Of a stretch of DNA of 44,112 nucleotides, positions 16,040-27,076 are shown piece by piece; positions within the stretch are counted from its first letter, which is position 1, and every line of letters begins with the position of its first letter. The notes under the pieces were generated by a model, which made no database searches, was not told the DNA's origin, and saw only the letters and a list, made by a program, of their open reading frames with translations. A program made the translations under genes and the position numbers. The DNA lies in assembly GCA_020063625.1 (NCBI GenBank), contig JAICDD010000012.1, positions 1 to 44,112 on the forward strand, read 5' to 3'. This stretch comes from Fusobacteriales bacterium. Its GTDB lineage: Bacteria; Fusobacteriota; Fusobacteriia; Fusobacteriales; Fusobacteriaceae.

Positions 16040-17035
16040 ATGAGAGCATTAGCTTTATTTTCAGGTGGACTAGACAGTTCATTAGCTATGAAACTTATTA
16101 GTGATCAAGGTATTGAAGTAATAGCTTTAAATTTTGTTTCACACTTTTTTGGTGGAAAAAATGAAAGAGCTGAAAAAATGGCAAAACAAATAGGAGTAAG
16201 ACTAGAGTACATTGACTTTAAATCTCTACACACAGATATTGTTAGAGAAGCTCCTCATGGAAGAGGAAAAAATATGAATCCATGTATTGATTGCCATGCA
16301 TTAATGTTTAAATATGCTGCGGAAGTTTTATTAAAAAAATTTGATGCAAGTTTTATTATTAGTGGTGAAGTCCTTGGACAAAGACCTATGTCTCAAAACA
16401 AAGGTGCTTTAAATCAAGTAAAAAAATTATCAGGATATGAAGATATTATCGTTAGACCACTTTGTGCAAAATTATTAGAACCTAGCAAACCAGAAAGAGA
16501 AGGTTGGATTGACAGAGAAAAACTTCTTGGTATAAGTGGAAGAAGTAGAAAAGTTCAAATGGAGTTAGCTGAAAAACTTGGTATTACAGAGTATCCAAGT
16601 CCTGGTGGCGGATGTATGCTAACAGAACCTAACTACTCTAAAAGATTAAAAGTATTAGAAAATGATGAAAGATTATATGACGAATATTCATATCTTTTCT
16701 ATTTACTTAGATATGGTAGATTTTTTAGATTAGATAAAGGAAAATACTTATTTGTAGGTAGAGAAAATGATGATAATTTAAGAATTTCTGAATATAAAGA
16801 TAAAGGTTCTCTTCATATTGTTAGTGCTGGTGTTCCTGGCCCTGCAATTCTTGGTGTTGGAGACTTTACAGCAGAAGAAAGAGAATTTGCAAAACAACTA
16901 TTTTCTAGATATTCTAAAAATAAAGGAAAAGAAGAGATTAATGTTTTAGTAAATGACATTACTGAAACTGTTGCGCCTCTTAATTTAGAGGATATTGAAA
17001 ATAAAATAAAAAAATATATAATACTAGGAAATTAA
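16040..17035 (+). CDS. PP-loop ATPase, tRNA thiolation-like (ThiI/MnmA-related)
   Basis: A 331-residue protein. The N-terminal PP-loop motif FSGGLDSS binds ATP for adenylation of a substrate, commonly a tRNA base. A CxxC pair in NPCIDCHALMFKY and a further Cys in SPGGGCMLTEP are the kind of cysteines that carry sulfur or bind an Fe-S cluster. The segment ISGEVLGQRPMSQ is typical of a group often labelled tRNA (5-methylaminomethyl-2-thiouridylate) methyltransferase in Fusobacteria and Clostridia; that name is unreliable. The C-terminal third (RYGRFFRLDKGKYLFVGRENDDN) is a separate domain of unclear role. AAAGGAG precedes ATG 16040 and a good promoter lies upstream. The exact nucleoside made is unknown. 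Confidence 0.75.
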   Translation: MRALALFSGGLDSSLAMKLISDQGIEVIALNFVSHFFGGKNERAEKMAKQIGVRLEYIDFKSLHTDIVREAPHGRGKNMNPCIDCHALMFKYAAEVLLKKFDASFIISGEVLGQRPMSQNKGALNQVKKLSGYEDIIVRPLCAKLLEPSKPEREGWIDREKLLGISGRSRKVQMELAEKLGITEYPSPGGGCMLTEPNYSKRLKVLENDERLYDEYSYLFYLLRYGRFFRLDKGKYLFVGRENDDNLRISEYKDKGSLHIVSAGVPGPAILGVGDFTAEEREFAKQLFSRYSKNKGKEEINVLVNDITETVAPLNLEDIENKIKKYIILGN

Positions 17036-17062
17036 TTATAAAAATATTTTTATAAACTAAAT

Positions 17063-17100
17063 AAAAAAAGACCTAAAAATTAAATTTTAGGTCTTTTTTT
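17063..17100. terminator. Bidirectional terminator after the PP-loop gene
   Basis: A 16-bp stem (17063-17078 with 17085-17100) containing AAGACCTAAAA, flanked by A and T runs, between two convergent genes. Confidence 0.85.
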
Positions 17101-17390
17101 TATTCATTTTGCATATATGTCTGATAATATTCTAATGCTTTTGGAGTAACTACTCTTATCTTTTTTACTTTCTCATTAGGTTTATATGTTTCTGTATTAC
17201 AATTTCCATTTTTTTGACAATTATCACATGTTGTATCAAAATAATGATTATTTAATTCTAAGAATCCTTTTTTTTCTAATTCATCTAATAAATATTCTAA
17301 TCTATCTTCAGTTATTTTTAATTCTGCCATTAAATCATCCATTGTAAACACTTCTTGACTAAGAATAAGTTTTAATAATGTATATTTCAT
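17100..17390 (-). CDS. Small winged-helix protein with Cys cluster (FeoC-like)
   Basis: A 96-residue protein. Residues 1-50 look like a winged helix-turn-helix (LLKLILSQEVFTMDDLMAELKITEDRLEYLLDELEKKGFL). A cysteine cluster C-x2-C-x5-C follows (CDNCQKNGNC). That layout recalls FeoC-like regulators with an Fe-S or metal-sensing loop, but no feoA or feoB gene is adjacent, so this is a resemblance only. It starts at ATG 17390 behind GGGGTGAAAAA. Its stop lies in the shared terminator. It could equally be an unrelated small DNA-binding regulator. Confidence 0.55.
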   Translation of the reverse strand: MKYTLLKLILSQEVFTMDDLMAELKITEDRLEYLLDELEKKGFLELNNHYFDTTCDNCQKNGNCNTETYKPNEKVKKIRVVTPKALEYYQTYMQNE

Positions 17391-17519
17391 TTTTTCACCC
17401 CTTTACACATATATATAAATAATGTCTTAGTATAGTATAACATATTTTTAGAATAATATAAATAATAAATATAAAACATTAATATAATATATGTATAAAT
17501 GGTGTGATTATTTTTTATA

Positions 17520-17783
17520 TTATTTTCTCCATCTTTCTAATTTTGGAATATTTCTTGTAAATAACCATGCAAAAATTCTTGGCATTCCTTGTTCTTGCAT
17601 TTTTTCTATGCAAAATTCTTGCATCTCTTTAGCTGTTTTTATATCCTCATTTAAAAATTTTCCATTTTCATAACAATATGAACAATATTTTTCACTTTTA
17701 CTTCCATCTTTTTCAGTACCTCCGTTTTTCGGATCTTTATTCAATGGCATTCCACAACTTTGGCAAAATTTTATTTTTGACAT
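17520..17783 (-). CDS. Putative zinc-ribbon protein
   Basis: An 87-residue protein that starts KFCQSCGMPLN and has a second cysteine pair in KYCSYCYENGKF, making a four-cysteine zinc ribbon. It matches the small putative zinc-ribbon family with the DGSKSEKYCSYCY pattern. The C-terminal half (KEMQEFCIEKMQEQGMPRIFAWLFTRNIPKLERW) is helical and conserved in relatives. No function is known. ATG 17783 follows AAAGGAGAAAAA. It is monocistronic, convergent with nothing nearby, and probably cytosolic. Confidence 0.7.
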   Translation of the reverse strand: MSKIKFCQSCGMPLNKDPKNGGTEKDGSKSEKYCSYCYENGKFLNEDIKTAKEMQEFCIEKMQEQGMPRIFAWLFTRNIPKLERWRK

Positions 17784-17963
17784 TTTTTCTCCTTTCTTTT
17801 ACTTTAATTTTTTTCTAAATTTCTACTTCTTTTCTAGTATACTCTATTTTATTTTTATTTCTCAAATTATTTTTCTTTATAAAAATAGTAAAAATACTTT
17901 TTAAAATATTAATTTTATGATAAAATACCTTGAATTCTAATTATTTATATGGAGGATAGAGAA

Positions 17964-18824
17964 ATGGAAAATAATTTTTCTTCATTGAAAAAAACTTGTT
18001 CTATTGTTGATTGGGCTGATAGTAAAGAGATAAGTCCCTTAGAAGATATAGAAAATAGTATTAAAACTACATATAGAAAAAAAATATGGTCAAAATTTAT
18101 AAAAGCTGTTAAAGAATTTAATTTAGTCGAAGATGGCGATAAAATTGCTGTTGGTATCTCTGGTGGTAAAGATAGCTTATTACTTGCTAAACTTTTTCAA
18201 GAATTAAAAAAAGATAAAAGTAGAAATTTTGAAGTAAAATTTATCACAATGAATCCTGGATTTGAAGCTATAGATTTAGGACAACTTAAAAAAAATCTTG
18301 ATTACTTAAATATTCCTTGTGAAGTATTTGAAGCTAATGTATGGGAAGCTGCATTTAATCAAGATCCAGACAACCCTTGTTTTTTATGTGCTAAAATGAG
18401 AAGAGGAGTACTGTATAAAAAAGTAGAAGAGCTTGGATGTAATAAAATGGCATTAGGACATCATTTTGATGATGTAATAGAAACTACTCTTATAAATATG
18501 TTTTATGCAGGAACAATAAAAACTATGCTTCCAAAAGTAAAATCTACTACTGGTAGACTCTCACTTATTAGACCTTTATTTTATGTAAAAGAACAAGATA
18601 TTATAAATTATACTAAATATAATGGTATTAAACCTATGACTTGTGGATGTCCTATTGAAGCTAATAAAACTCCATCAAAACGAAAAGAGATAAAACTACT
18701 ACTAAAATCTCTTACAGAAAAAGATCCAGATATCAAACAAAGAATATTTAATTCTACTAAAAATATAAATCTTGATTATGTGCTTGGCTATGAAAAAGAT
18801 GGCGAAAAACATTTAAATATATAG
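17964..18824 (+). CDS. TtcA-family tRNA thiolation protein, copy 1
   Basis: A 286-residue PP-loop ATPase. The P-loop-like motif is SGGKDSLLL. The CxxC pair is in NPCFLCAKMRRG and a third Cys region is TCGCPIE. In TtcA, which makes 2-thiocytidine at position 32 of tRNA, CxxC plus a later Cys bind a [4Fe-4S] cluster. GHHFDDVIETTLINM is another family hallmark. The frame runs five codons upstream to 17949, but that stretch contains the GGAGGA Shine-Dalgarno sequence; ATG 17964 is preferred. A paralogue follows 9 nt later, so both are made from one transcript. Which tRNA base each modifies is not shown. Confidence 0.8.
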   Translation: MENNFSSLKKTCSIVDWADSKEISPLEDIENSIKTTYRKKIWSKFIKAVKEFNLVEDGDKIAVGISGGKDSLLLAKLFQELKKDKSRNFEVKFITMNPGFEAIDLGQLKKNLDYLNIPCEVFEANVWEAAFNQDPDNPCFLCAKMRRGVLYKKVEELGCNKMALGHHFDDVIETTLINMFYAGTIKTMLPKVKSTTGRLSLIRPLFYVKEQDIINYTKYNGIKPMTCGCPIEANKTPSKRKEIKLLLKSLTEKDPDIKQRIFNSTKNINLDYVLGYEKDGEKHLNI

Positions 18825-18833
18825 GTGAGTTTA

Positions 18834-19784
18834 ATGAATATTATATATATTGATAATTTTAATGAATTAAATAATCAAATAATTAATAATTATACTTTTG
18901 AAATAAACAATAATATTCTTACAATCAAAAATAAATCTTTATTTAATTTAACTTTTGATTTAGAAAAAACTTCAAGAATAAAAATAATACAAAATATAAA
19001 AAAAATATGTAATATACATATTTGGCTGAATAAATTAACTCCTAGAGAAGCTTTAGAATATATTGAAAGTAAAGGATTTAATAAATCTTTACTTAATATG
19101 AGTGGAAAAGCTATGCATAAATATAACATGATAGAAGAGGGAGATAGAATAGCTATTGGTGTATCTGGTGGTAAAGATAGCCTTACTTTAATAAACATTT
19201 TATATAGAGTAAAACAAATTGCAAATATTAATTTTGACATAATTCCTATACATATTCATCCAAATACTGATACATCAAATACACTGCATATAAAAAAATA
19301 TATTGAAAGCTTAGGTTTAAAGCTAAAAATAATAGAAACTGATTTAGAAAAATTTTTATTTGAAGATGGAGATGTAAAAAATCCTTGTTTTCTTTGTGGA
19401 AGAATAAGAAGAGGTATTTTATATACATATCTTAAAGAAAACAATATTAATAAATTAGCTCTTGGACATCATAAAGATGATATTGTAGAAACATATCTTA
19501 TGAATATCTTCTATCAAGGAAATACTCATTCTATGAGACCAAGTTATTTTGCAAAAGAGTATGGTGTACAAGTAATTAGACCTTTAGCTTTTGTAGAAGA
19601 ATCTACTACTATAAAATATAGTAAAAAAATTAATCTACCTATTTTAAAATCTACTTGTCCATATGAAACAAGTGATAATTCTAGAAGATTAAAAGTAAAA
19701 AATTTAATAAAAGAGTTATCAATTGATAATCTTGATGTTAGAAGTTCTATATTAAACGCATTAAAATCAGATAATAAAATTTAA
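18834..19784 (+). CDS. TtcA-family PP-loop protein, copy 2, with N-terminal extension
   Basis: A 316-residue paralogue of the preceding gene. Residues ~1-85 are an Asn/Ile-rich extension with no recognised fold. The TtcA-like core follows: SGGKDSLTL, NPCFLCGRIRRG, ALGHHKDDIVETYLMN and a third Cys in STCPYE. All putative cluster cysteines are kept, so it is likely active. The sequence has diverged well beyond a recent duplication, which suggests a different tRNA or base target. An upstream GTG at 18825 lies in the AGGTGA Shine-Dalgarno sequence, so ATG 18834 is the start. It is the last gene of the unit; a terminator follows. Confidence 0.75.
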   Translation: MNIIYIDNFNELNNQIINNYTFEINNNILTIKNKSLFNLTFDLEKTSRIKIIQNIKKICNIHIWLNKLTPREALEYIESKGFNKSLLNMSGKAMHKYNMIEEGDRIAIGVSGGKDSLTLINILYRVKQIANINFDIIPIHIHPNTDTSNTLHIKKYIESLGLKLKIIETDLEKFLFEDGDVKNPCFLCGRIRRGILYTYLKENNINKLALGHHKDDIVETYLMNIFYQGNTHSMRPSYFAKEYGVQVIRPLAFVEESTTIKYSKKINLPILKSTCPYETSDNSRRLKVKNLIKELSIDNLDVRSSILNALKSDNKI

Positions 19785-19830
19785 AATCAACTAATTTTAT
19801 TACTACTTATATACACAAATAGTATAATTA

Positions 19831-19860
19831 AATAAAAGCAGGCAAATGCCTGCTTTTATT
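19831..19860. terminator. Bidirectional terminator between the TtcA-like pair and atpC
   Basis: A perfect 13-bp stem AATAAAAGCAGGC (19831-19843) with its complement at 19848-19860 and an AAAT loop. The atpC stop codon lies inside the right arm. Confidence 0.9.
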
Positions 19861-20260
19861 TTAAATTTTCAGCTATTTTTACTTTTGTAAGAGATGCTTC
19901 AAGAGCTTTTTGTGTAGCTGCGATATCTCTATCTTCTTTTAATTTTGCTAATCTTGCTTTTGCAATTTCAGCTTCTTTTTTAGCTCTTTCAATATCGATA
20001 TCTTTTGCATCCATAGCATCATCTGCTAATATAACTACATTATTATCTTTGATTTCTAAAAATCCTCCAGCAACAAAATATTTTAATTCGTCACTATTAG
20101 ATTTTATTTTCATCTCTCCAATAGCTAATTCTGCTACAAAAGGAGCATGATTAGGTAAAATCCCCATATCCCCTTCTGTAGTTCTTAATATTACTCTTTC
20201 AACTTCTTTATCTAATACTATTTTTAAAGGTGTTATTATTTTTAAATTGAAAGTAGCCAT
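19856..20260 (-). CDS. atpC: ATP synthase F1 epsilon subunit
   Basis: A 134-residue epsilon subunit, the last gene of the atp operon. The N-terminal beta-sandwich is recognisable from FNLKIITPLKIVLDKEVERVILRTTEGDMGILPNHAPF and the GGFLEIKDN segment. The C-terminal half is the two-helix region (ERAKKEAEIAKARLAKLKEDRD) that can inhibit ATP hydrolysis. It forms the central stalk with gamma and contacts the c ring. ATG 20260 lies 1 nt after the atpD stop, with a GGAAGGAGC Shine-Dalgarno sequence inside the end of atpD, so the two are coupled. Confidence 0.95.
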   Translation of the reverse strand: MATFNLKIITPLKIVLDKEVERVILRTTEGDMGILPNHAPFVAELAIGEMKIKSNSDELKYFVAGGFLEIKDNNVVILADDAMDAKDIDIERAKKEAEIAKARLAKLKEDRDIAATQKALEASLTKVKIAENLK

Positions 20261-20261
20261 A

Positions 20262-21680
<1,419 letters not shown>

Positions 21681-21696
21681 TCATTTTTTTACAATG

Positions 21697-22545
21697 CTAT
21701 ATAGCGCTTGCTCCACCAACGATTTCAGATATTTCTTGAGTAATTGCAGCTTGTCTTTCTCTATTATATTGTAGAGTTAAGTCAGCTATCATCTCTTCTG
21801 CGTTATCTGTAGCATTTTGCATTGCTTGTCTTCTTGCTGCATGTTCACTTGCAGTGTTTTCTAATATAGCTTGATATATTTCTATATTTAATGTTTTCGG
21901 AATAAGTGTATCCAATATTCCTTCTTCTGAAGGCTCAAATATATAAGGTACTTTTGATTCACTCTCTTTTCTTTCAATAGGCAACATTTTTTTTGTTGTT
22001 ACTTCCCATCTTACAGCAGAGTAAAATTTACTATATACCATATATACTTCATCAAATATATCTTCATTATAAAATTCTATAATATTTTCAGCTATTTCTT
22101 TAGCTTTATCAAACATTAATTCAGGTATAAGTTGAATATATTCAGCCTTTAAATCTAATTCTCTTTTTCTAGCATAATCTCTTATTTTTTTACCTACTGC
22201 TATTACAGAGATAGATTTATCTGGATTATCTTTTCTTATTTTTTCAAGTGCTTTTATTGCTGTAGAATTAAAACTTCCACAAAGGCCTCTATCAGAAGTC
22301 ATTACAATTACAGCAATTTTTTTAACATTTTCTTTTCCATCAAATAACGGATGTTTAAGATGTTTTGTAGAAGATATTACATTTGATAAAATTCTAGTTA
22401 CTCCTTCTGAATAAGGTCTAGAATTTTCTACCATTGTTGAAAATCTTCTAAATTTTGTCGATGATACTATATTCATCGCATTTGTTATTTGGTGAGTGCT
22501 TTGTACACTTTTGATACGAGTTTTTATTTCTTTCGTCTTAGCCAT
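21697..22545 (-). CDS. atpG: ATP synthase F1 gamma subunit
   Basis: A 282-residue gamma subunit, the rotating central shaft of F1. The N-terminal helix [29 protein letters not shown] and the C-terminal helix [17 protein letters not shown]...[20 protein letters not shown] are strongly conserved and form the coiled coil inside the alpha3beta3 ring. [12 protein letters not shown] is the other hallmark. A GTG two codons upstream (22551) lies in the GGGGTGAG Shine-Dalgarno region, so ATG 22545 is preferred. It follows atpA by 13 nt and precedes atpD. Confidence 0.95.
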   Translation of the reverse strand: MAKTKEIKTRIKSVQSTHQITNAMNIVSSTKFRRFSTMVENSRPYSEGVTRILSNVISSTKHLKHPLFDGKENVKKIAVIVMTSDRGLCGSFNSTAIKALEKIRKDNPDKSISVIAVGKKIRDYARKRELDLKAEYIQLIPELMFDKAKEIAENIIEFYNEDIFDEVYMVYSKFYSAVRWEVTTKKMLPIERKESESKVPYIFEPSEEGILDTLIPKTLNIEIYQAILENTASEHAARRQAMQNATDNAEEMIADLTLQYNRERQAAITQEISEIVGGASAI

Positions 22546-22558
22546 TTTCACTCACCCC

Positions 22559-24061
22559 TTAACTAAAGTTTGCCTTAAATTCTTTTACCGCACCTGTTAT
22601 TTTTTGTTCTAATTCATCATCAAGTTTTTTCTTTTCTAGTATTTCATCTAATATTTCAGTATTTTTTCTTAAATGATCTAGAACTTCTTTTTCAAATCTT
22701 CTTACGTCTTCTACTGCTATATCATCAAGAAGTCCATTAGTTACCATATAGAAAGAGACAACTTGTTCTTCTACTGGATATGGAGAATATTGAGGTTGTT
22801 TTAATATCTCCATTATTCTATGTCCTCTTTCAAGTTGAGCTCTTGTAGCTTTATCAAGGTCAGAACCAAATTGAGCAAATGCTAATAATTCTGTATATTG
22901 AGCTAATTCTAATTTTACTTTAGCCGCAACTTGTTTCATAGCTTTTATTTGAGCTGATCCTCCAACCCTTGATACTGATATACCTGCATTTATTGCTGGT
23001 CTAAATCCTGAGTTGAAAAGCTCTGATTCTAAGAATATTTGTCCATCTGTAATTGAAATTACATTTGTAGGAATATAAGCTGATACGTCTCCAGCTTGAG
23101 TTTCAATTATTGGTAATGCTGTAATTGAACCAGCTCCTAATTTATCAGATAATTTTGCTGCTCTTTCTAATAATCTTGAATGTAAATAGAATACGTCTCC
23201 AGGATATGCTTCCCTTCCAGGTGGACGTTTTAATAATAGAGACATTTCTCTATAAGCCACAGCATGTTTTGTAAGGTCATCATATATAATAAGTACATGC
23301 TCACCTTTTTCCATAAAATACTCTCCCATAGCTACCCCTGAATATGGTGCTATATATTGAAGAGCTGCTGGTTCTGATGCTGTCGCTGCTACAACTGTAG
23401 TATAATCCATAGCTCCAGCTGCTTCTAATCTATTTACTACTTGTGCTACAGTTGATCTTTTTTGTCCTATAGCTACATATATACATTTAACTCCTGTATT
23501 TTTTTGATTAATAATAGTATCTATAGCAACAGCTGTTTTTCCTGTTTGTCTATCTCCTATTATTAATTCCCTTTGTCCTCTACCAATTGGTACCATACCA
23601 TCTATAGATTTGATACCTGTTTGTAATGGTTCATGTACAGGTTTTCTTGAAATTATTCCTGATGCTTTTCTTTCTATTGGAAATGTAGCTGATGCTTCAA
23701 TTGCTCCTTTTCCATCTATTGGTTCTCCTAATGAATTTACTACTCTACCTAATAACGCTTCTCCTACTGGTACTGATGCTATCTCTCCTGTAGTTTTTAC
23801 TTCATCGCCTTCTTTTACAAGTCTTGTTTCTCCAAGGATAACTGCCCCTACATTATTTTCTTCTAGGTTTAAAACCATTCCTTTTACTCCACTTGCAAAT
23901 TCCAAAAGCTCACCAGCTTTTGCTTTACTTAGGCCGTAAATTCTAGCGATATTATCCCCTACTTCAAGAACAGAACCTGAAGTTTTTACATCAAGAGATT
24001 TTTTATAATTTTGTATTTCTGTTTTTATTATACTACTTATTTCTTCTGGCCTAATTTTCAA
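22559..24061 (-). CDS. atpA: ATP synthase F1 alpha subunit
   Basis: A 500-residue non-catalytic nucleotide-binding subunit. Walker A is [14 protein letters not shown], the arginine-finger region is in SISRVGG-like [15 protein letters not shown], and the [21 protein letters not shown] segment is typical. The frame extends three codons upstream to GTG 24070, but that codon is fused to the AGGAGG Shine-Dalgarno sequence. TTG 24061 has 8-nt spacing and gives the N-terminus [15 protein letters not shown] expected for Fusobacteria and Clostridia. It is the fifth F1Fo structural gene of the operon, between atpH and atpG. Confidence 0.96.
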   Translation of the reverse strand: MKIRPEEISSIIKTEIQNYKKSLDVKTSGSVLEVGDNIARIYGLSKAKAGELLEFASGVKGMVLNLEENNVGAVILGETRLVKEGDEVKTTGEIASVPVGEALLGRVVNSLGEPIDGKGAIEASATFPIERKASGIISRKPVHEPLQTGIKSIDGMVPIGRGQRELIIGDRQTGKTAVAIDTIINQKNTGVKCIYVAIGQKRSTVAQVVNRLEAAGAMDYTTVVAATASEPAALQYIAPYSGVAMGEYFMEKGEHVLIIYDDLTKHAVAYREMSLLLKRPPGREAYPGDVFYLHSRLLERAAKLSDKLGAGSITALPIIETQAGDVSAYIPTNVISITDGQIFLESELFNSGFRPAINAGISVSRVGGSAQIKAMKQVAAKVKLELAQYTELLAFAQFGSDLDKATRAQLERGHRIMEILKQPQYSPYPVEEQVVSFYMVTNGLLDDIAVEDVRRFEKEVLDHLRKNTEILDEILEKKKLDDELEQKITGAVKEFKANFS

Positions 24062-24093
24062 ATTTTGCACCTCCTACCTATAATTTTTTGCAT

Positions 24094-24621
24094 TTAGATA
24101 CCATTTCTAAATGCTTCTAGTTGACTCTTAATAGATGCATCTATAATGTCGTCTCCAAGTTTTACTATCATTCCACCTAAAATAGATGGATCTACTTTAG
24201 ATGTTAATCTAACTGTTTTATTTGTTTTAGCTTCCAGTTTTTTTCTTAATTCCTCTAGTTGTTTTTCTAAAGGTTTTACAGCAAAGATAGCTTCTGCTTC
24301 TAATATAGCATTTTTTTCATAGTAAATTTTTAAATATTCACTTACAATTGCTCTTATATCAGATATTCTATCTTTATCTACTAAATAATATAATATAGTT
24401 AATGTATCTTCATTAAAATCTTTAAAAACTTTACTAATAAAACTTTTCTTATCATCTCTGTTTACTAATGGATGAGTTATAAATGTTTTAAACTCTGTAT
24501 CTTCTTCAAATAACTCCATTACTAAACTAAGTTCTTTATGAGTATCTTCTACTCTTTTATTTTCATCTGCAAGCTCATAAATAGCAGTTGCATATCTTCT
24601 TCCTACTACAGCATCTACCAT
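24094..24621 (-). CDS. atpH: ATP synthase F1 delta subunit
   Basis: A 175-residue delta subunit, which fixes the peripheral b-subunit stalk to the top of F1. The N-terminal helical bundle begins VGRRYATAIYELADENKR, and the C-terminal part has the conserved SKVDPSILGGMIVKLGDDIIDASIKSQLE. Its ATG (24621) shares a base with the stop of atpF (TAATG), giving tight translational coupling and matched amounts of the two stalk proteins. Length and position are standard. Confidence 0.93.
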   Translation of the reverse strand: MVDAVVGRRYATAIYELADENKRVEDTHKELSLVMELFEEDTEFKTFITHPLVNRDDKKSFISKVFKDFNEDTLTILYYLVDKDRISDIRAIVSEYLKIYYEKNAILEAEAIFAVKPLEKQLEELRKKLEAKTNKTVRLTSKVDPSILGGMIVKLGDDIIDASIKSQLEAFRNGI

Positions 24622-25109
24622 TATTCTTCGCCTACCTTATTAATTGCTTCATCTATTAAATCTACTTGAGTTTTATCAGCAATTAATTTTTCTGCTAAAT
24701 CAGTAGCTATCTCTCTAACATATTTTTCTATCTCTTTTCTAGCTTGCTCTCTCATTTTTATTACTTCTGCTTCACCAGATTTTATCATTTTATCTCTTTG
24801 AGCATATGTTTCTTTTAATATGCTATCTTTTCTATCTTCTGCTTTTCTTTCAGCAGATAAAAGTAATTCATTTGCTTCTTTTTTAGCACTTTTTAGTGTT
24901 TCTTCTGCATCTTTTTTGGCTTTTTCAGATTCAGCTAAATTGTTTTTAGCTTCTTCTATCTCTTTTTTTATTAACTCTTGTCTTTTTTCTAAGAATTTTC
25001 CCATTGGTTTGAAAAAATATCTTTTAAAAATATATATTATAATTAAAAAGTTAATCATTTGCCAAAAAAGGGTACTATCTATAGAAACTACAGGCATATT
25101 TTCTACCAT
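24621..25109 (-). CDS. atpF: ATP synthase Fo b subunit
   Basis: A 162-residue b subunit. One N-terminal membrane helix (TLFWQMINFLIIIYIFKRYFF) is followed by a long charged helix (about residues 40-155) rich in Ala, Glu and Lys that dimerises as the peripheral stalk. A single b gene is present, so the stalk is a homodimer and not the b/b' pair of photosynthetic bacteria. GGAGGTAATTAC precedes ATG 25109. It lies between atpE and atpH. Confidence 0.93.
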   Translation of the reverse strand: MVENMPVVSIDSTLFWQMINFLIIIYIFKRYFFKPMGKFLEKRQELIKKEIEEAKNNLAESEKAKKDAEETLKSAKKEANELLLSAERKAEDRKDSILKETYAQRDKMIKSGEAEVIKMREQARKEIEKYVREIATDLAEKLIADKTQVDLIDEAINKVGEE

Positions 25110-25151
25110 GTAATTACCTCCCCTCCTTTTAATATATGTCTAAATTTCTTA

Positions 25152-25442
<291 letters not shown>

Positions 25443-25455
25443 TTATTTTTAAATT

Positions 25456-26247
25456 TTATTCTGGTTGTGCATCTCCTAATGCACCTTGAATATAAACCAT
25501 TGTAAGCATTGTAAATACATAACTTTGTATAGCTCCACTAAATAAGTCAAAATACAGATGAAGTGGTGCTGGTACTACTGCTGGTGCTGCTTTATAAAGT
25601 AACCCTAAGATTACTGACCCTGCAAACATATTTCCGAAAAGTCTCATTGATATATTTACAGGTTTTGCTCCCTCTCCTACTATATTTAATGGTAACATTA
25701 ATGGGAAAGGTTCTAATAAGCCTTTAAAATATCCTACTGGTCCACTTGTTGCAAATGCAGCACTTAAAAATGCTATTGTTGTAATTAAAGCTAGTCCTAC
25801 TGTTGTATTAAGGTCTGCTGTTGGTGCTCTAAATAAATAGTGTAATGACCATCCTACATCAGTTTTACTTAGCCAAGGAACTGGTAAAAATGTAATTGTA
25901 TTTGATATAAATAAGAATGTTAATAACGAAGAAATATATACCAAATATTTATCTTTCCATTTTCCAAGTATTTGCCCAACTACACTATCATAGAAATTAT
26001 ACAGCGTTTCAAAAAATGCTTGTTTCTTGCTAGGATTTTCTAAAGATAAATCTTTTGTTCCCCATCTAAAAAACAATACTAAAAACGCCATTATTATCCA
26101 TGTAGTAATAATAGTTGTTGTAATTGGAATTATTGCACTACCATCGGCAAGTTTATATGCTAATGGAAAATTATGTGGTACTGGTATCCCAAATACAATA
26201 CTAGGTCCCTCAACTAATGGTGGTTTCACTAGTTCAAATAGTTTCAA
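25456..26247 (-). CDS. atpB: ATP synthase Fo a subunit
   Basis: A 263-residue stator subunit with the ion half-channels and about five or six membrane helices. The essential stator arginine is in NISMRLFGNMFAGSVILG. The C-terminal helix FSGAIQSYVFTMLTMVYIQGAL is also highly conserved. It starts at TTG 26247, supported by GGAGGG upstream. The TTG overlaps the TGA stop of the atpI-like gene (TTGA), so the two are translationally coupled. The c subunit suggests Na+ as coupling ion. Confidence 0.95.
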   Translation of the reverse strand: MKLFELVKPPLVEGPSIVFGIPVPHNFPLAYKLADGSAIIPITTTIITTWIIMAFLVLFFRWGTKDLSLENPSKKQAFFETLYNFYDSVVGQILGKWKDKYLVYISSLLTFLFISNTITFLPVPWLSKTDVGWSLHYLFRAPTADLNTTVGLALITTIAFLSAAFATSGPVGYFKGLLEPFPLMLPLNIVGEGAKPVNISMRLFGNMFAGSVILGLLYKAAPAVVPAPLHLYFDLFSGAIQSYVFTMLTMVYIQGALGDAQPE

Positions 26248-26645
26248 TATTTTTCACCCTCCTTTCCATCATCAAATTTAGATTTAAACTTTTTCAAAAA
26301 ATCTATAAATAAATTTTTTAAAAGTATATTGAATTTTACATTTAATAATCCTAAACTTGCTGCTATAAAATAAGAAAAATCTATTTTTATCATTAAGACC
26401 AAAAAAATAAGATATAAAACATATCTCTTGAAATAACCTAATATCGCATTTTTATAACTACCATTTTTTGTTATCATGATATATTTCACATCTCTATAAA
26501 TTAAATAAAAAGCAAAAATTGAAAAGAGTGAACCTAAAAAAAATCCTATATAAACTATTTTATTTTGAATTAATAATCCATAAATCAAAATAATTAATGA
26601 TGTTATAAAAGAATTTTTTATAACTATTTTTATATCTTTATCCAT
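26244..26645 (-). CDS. atpI: AtpI-like membrane protein, first gene of the atp operon
   Basis: A 133-residue hydrophobic protein with about four membrane helices. It sits immediately upstream of atpB and overlaps it by four bases. Position, size and topology match AtpI, a poorly conserved protein thought to help assemble the c ring or to bring Mg2+ or ions to Fo; it is not part of the finished complex. I see no diagnostic motif, so the call rests mostly on context. The operon promoter lies 33-62 nt upstream of ATG 26645. Confidence 0.7.
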   Translation of the reverse strand: MDKDIKIVIKNSFITSLIILIYGLLIQNKIVYIGFFLGSLFSIFAFYLIYRDVKYIMITKNGSYKNAILGYFKRYVLYLIFLVLMIKIDFSYFIAASLGLLNVKFNILLKNLFIDFLKKFKSKFDDGKEGEKY

Positions 26646-26677
26646 AACTCTCCTACTGTATCTATTATTTCTAACTT

Positions 26678-26707
26678 AGTATAGCACCATAATACTTTGC
26701 TTGTCAA
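26678..26707 (-). promoter_or_regulatory. Promoter of the atpIBEFHAGDC operon
   Basis: On the minus strand a perfect TTGACA (-35, 26702-26707) and TATACT (-10, 26678-26683) are separated by 18 nt, upstream of atpI. It lies between atpZ and atpI, so the main operon can be transcribed independently of atpZ. Confidence 0.75.
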
Positions 26708-26799
26708 CTTTAATTAATATCTCTTTTTTATCATAAAAAGTTAATATTTAAATAACCGCATACAAACTGACTCAAAAGTCATTCAGATAATAAACATTT

Positions 26800-27012
26800 T
26801 TATTTTTTTAATATCATTTTATAAGCATTATAGAACGCTGAAATTACTCCAAAAATTATTAAAAAAAACATTAAAAAAATATTTTCTCCAATAAATTTTG
26901 TTAAAAATTTATATAAAAAGAAAAATCCAATTATTGTAATAGCCATTGTAAATCCAAGCTGAGTTAATAAACTAAAATAATAAGCTATATTTTGCCAATC
27001 TTTATTATTCAT
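26800..27012 (-). CDS. atpZ: AtpZ-type small membrane protein (ATPase gene 1)
   Basis: A 70-residue protein with two predicted membrane helices (FTMAITIIGFFFLYKFLTKF and NIFLMFFLIIFGVISAFYNAYKM). Size, topology and place upstream of atpI fit the AtpZ/ATPase_gene1 family, which in other bacteria works with AtpI near the Na+ or H+ ATP synthase. The frame opens four codons earlier at a GTG inside GGTGAT, so ATG 27012 is preferred. It is separated from atpI by about 150 nt that contain the operon promoter. Confidence 0.65.
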   Translation of the reverse strand: MNNKDWQNIAYYFSLLTQLGFTMAITIIGFFFLYKFLTKFIGENIFLMFFLIIFGVISAFYNAYKMILKK

Positions 27013-27076
27013 AAATATCACCACATTATATATACTAAAAAAATTAAAATTTCTTTTTTATTTTTTTTTAAAATTC

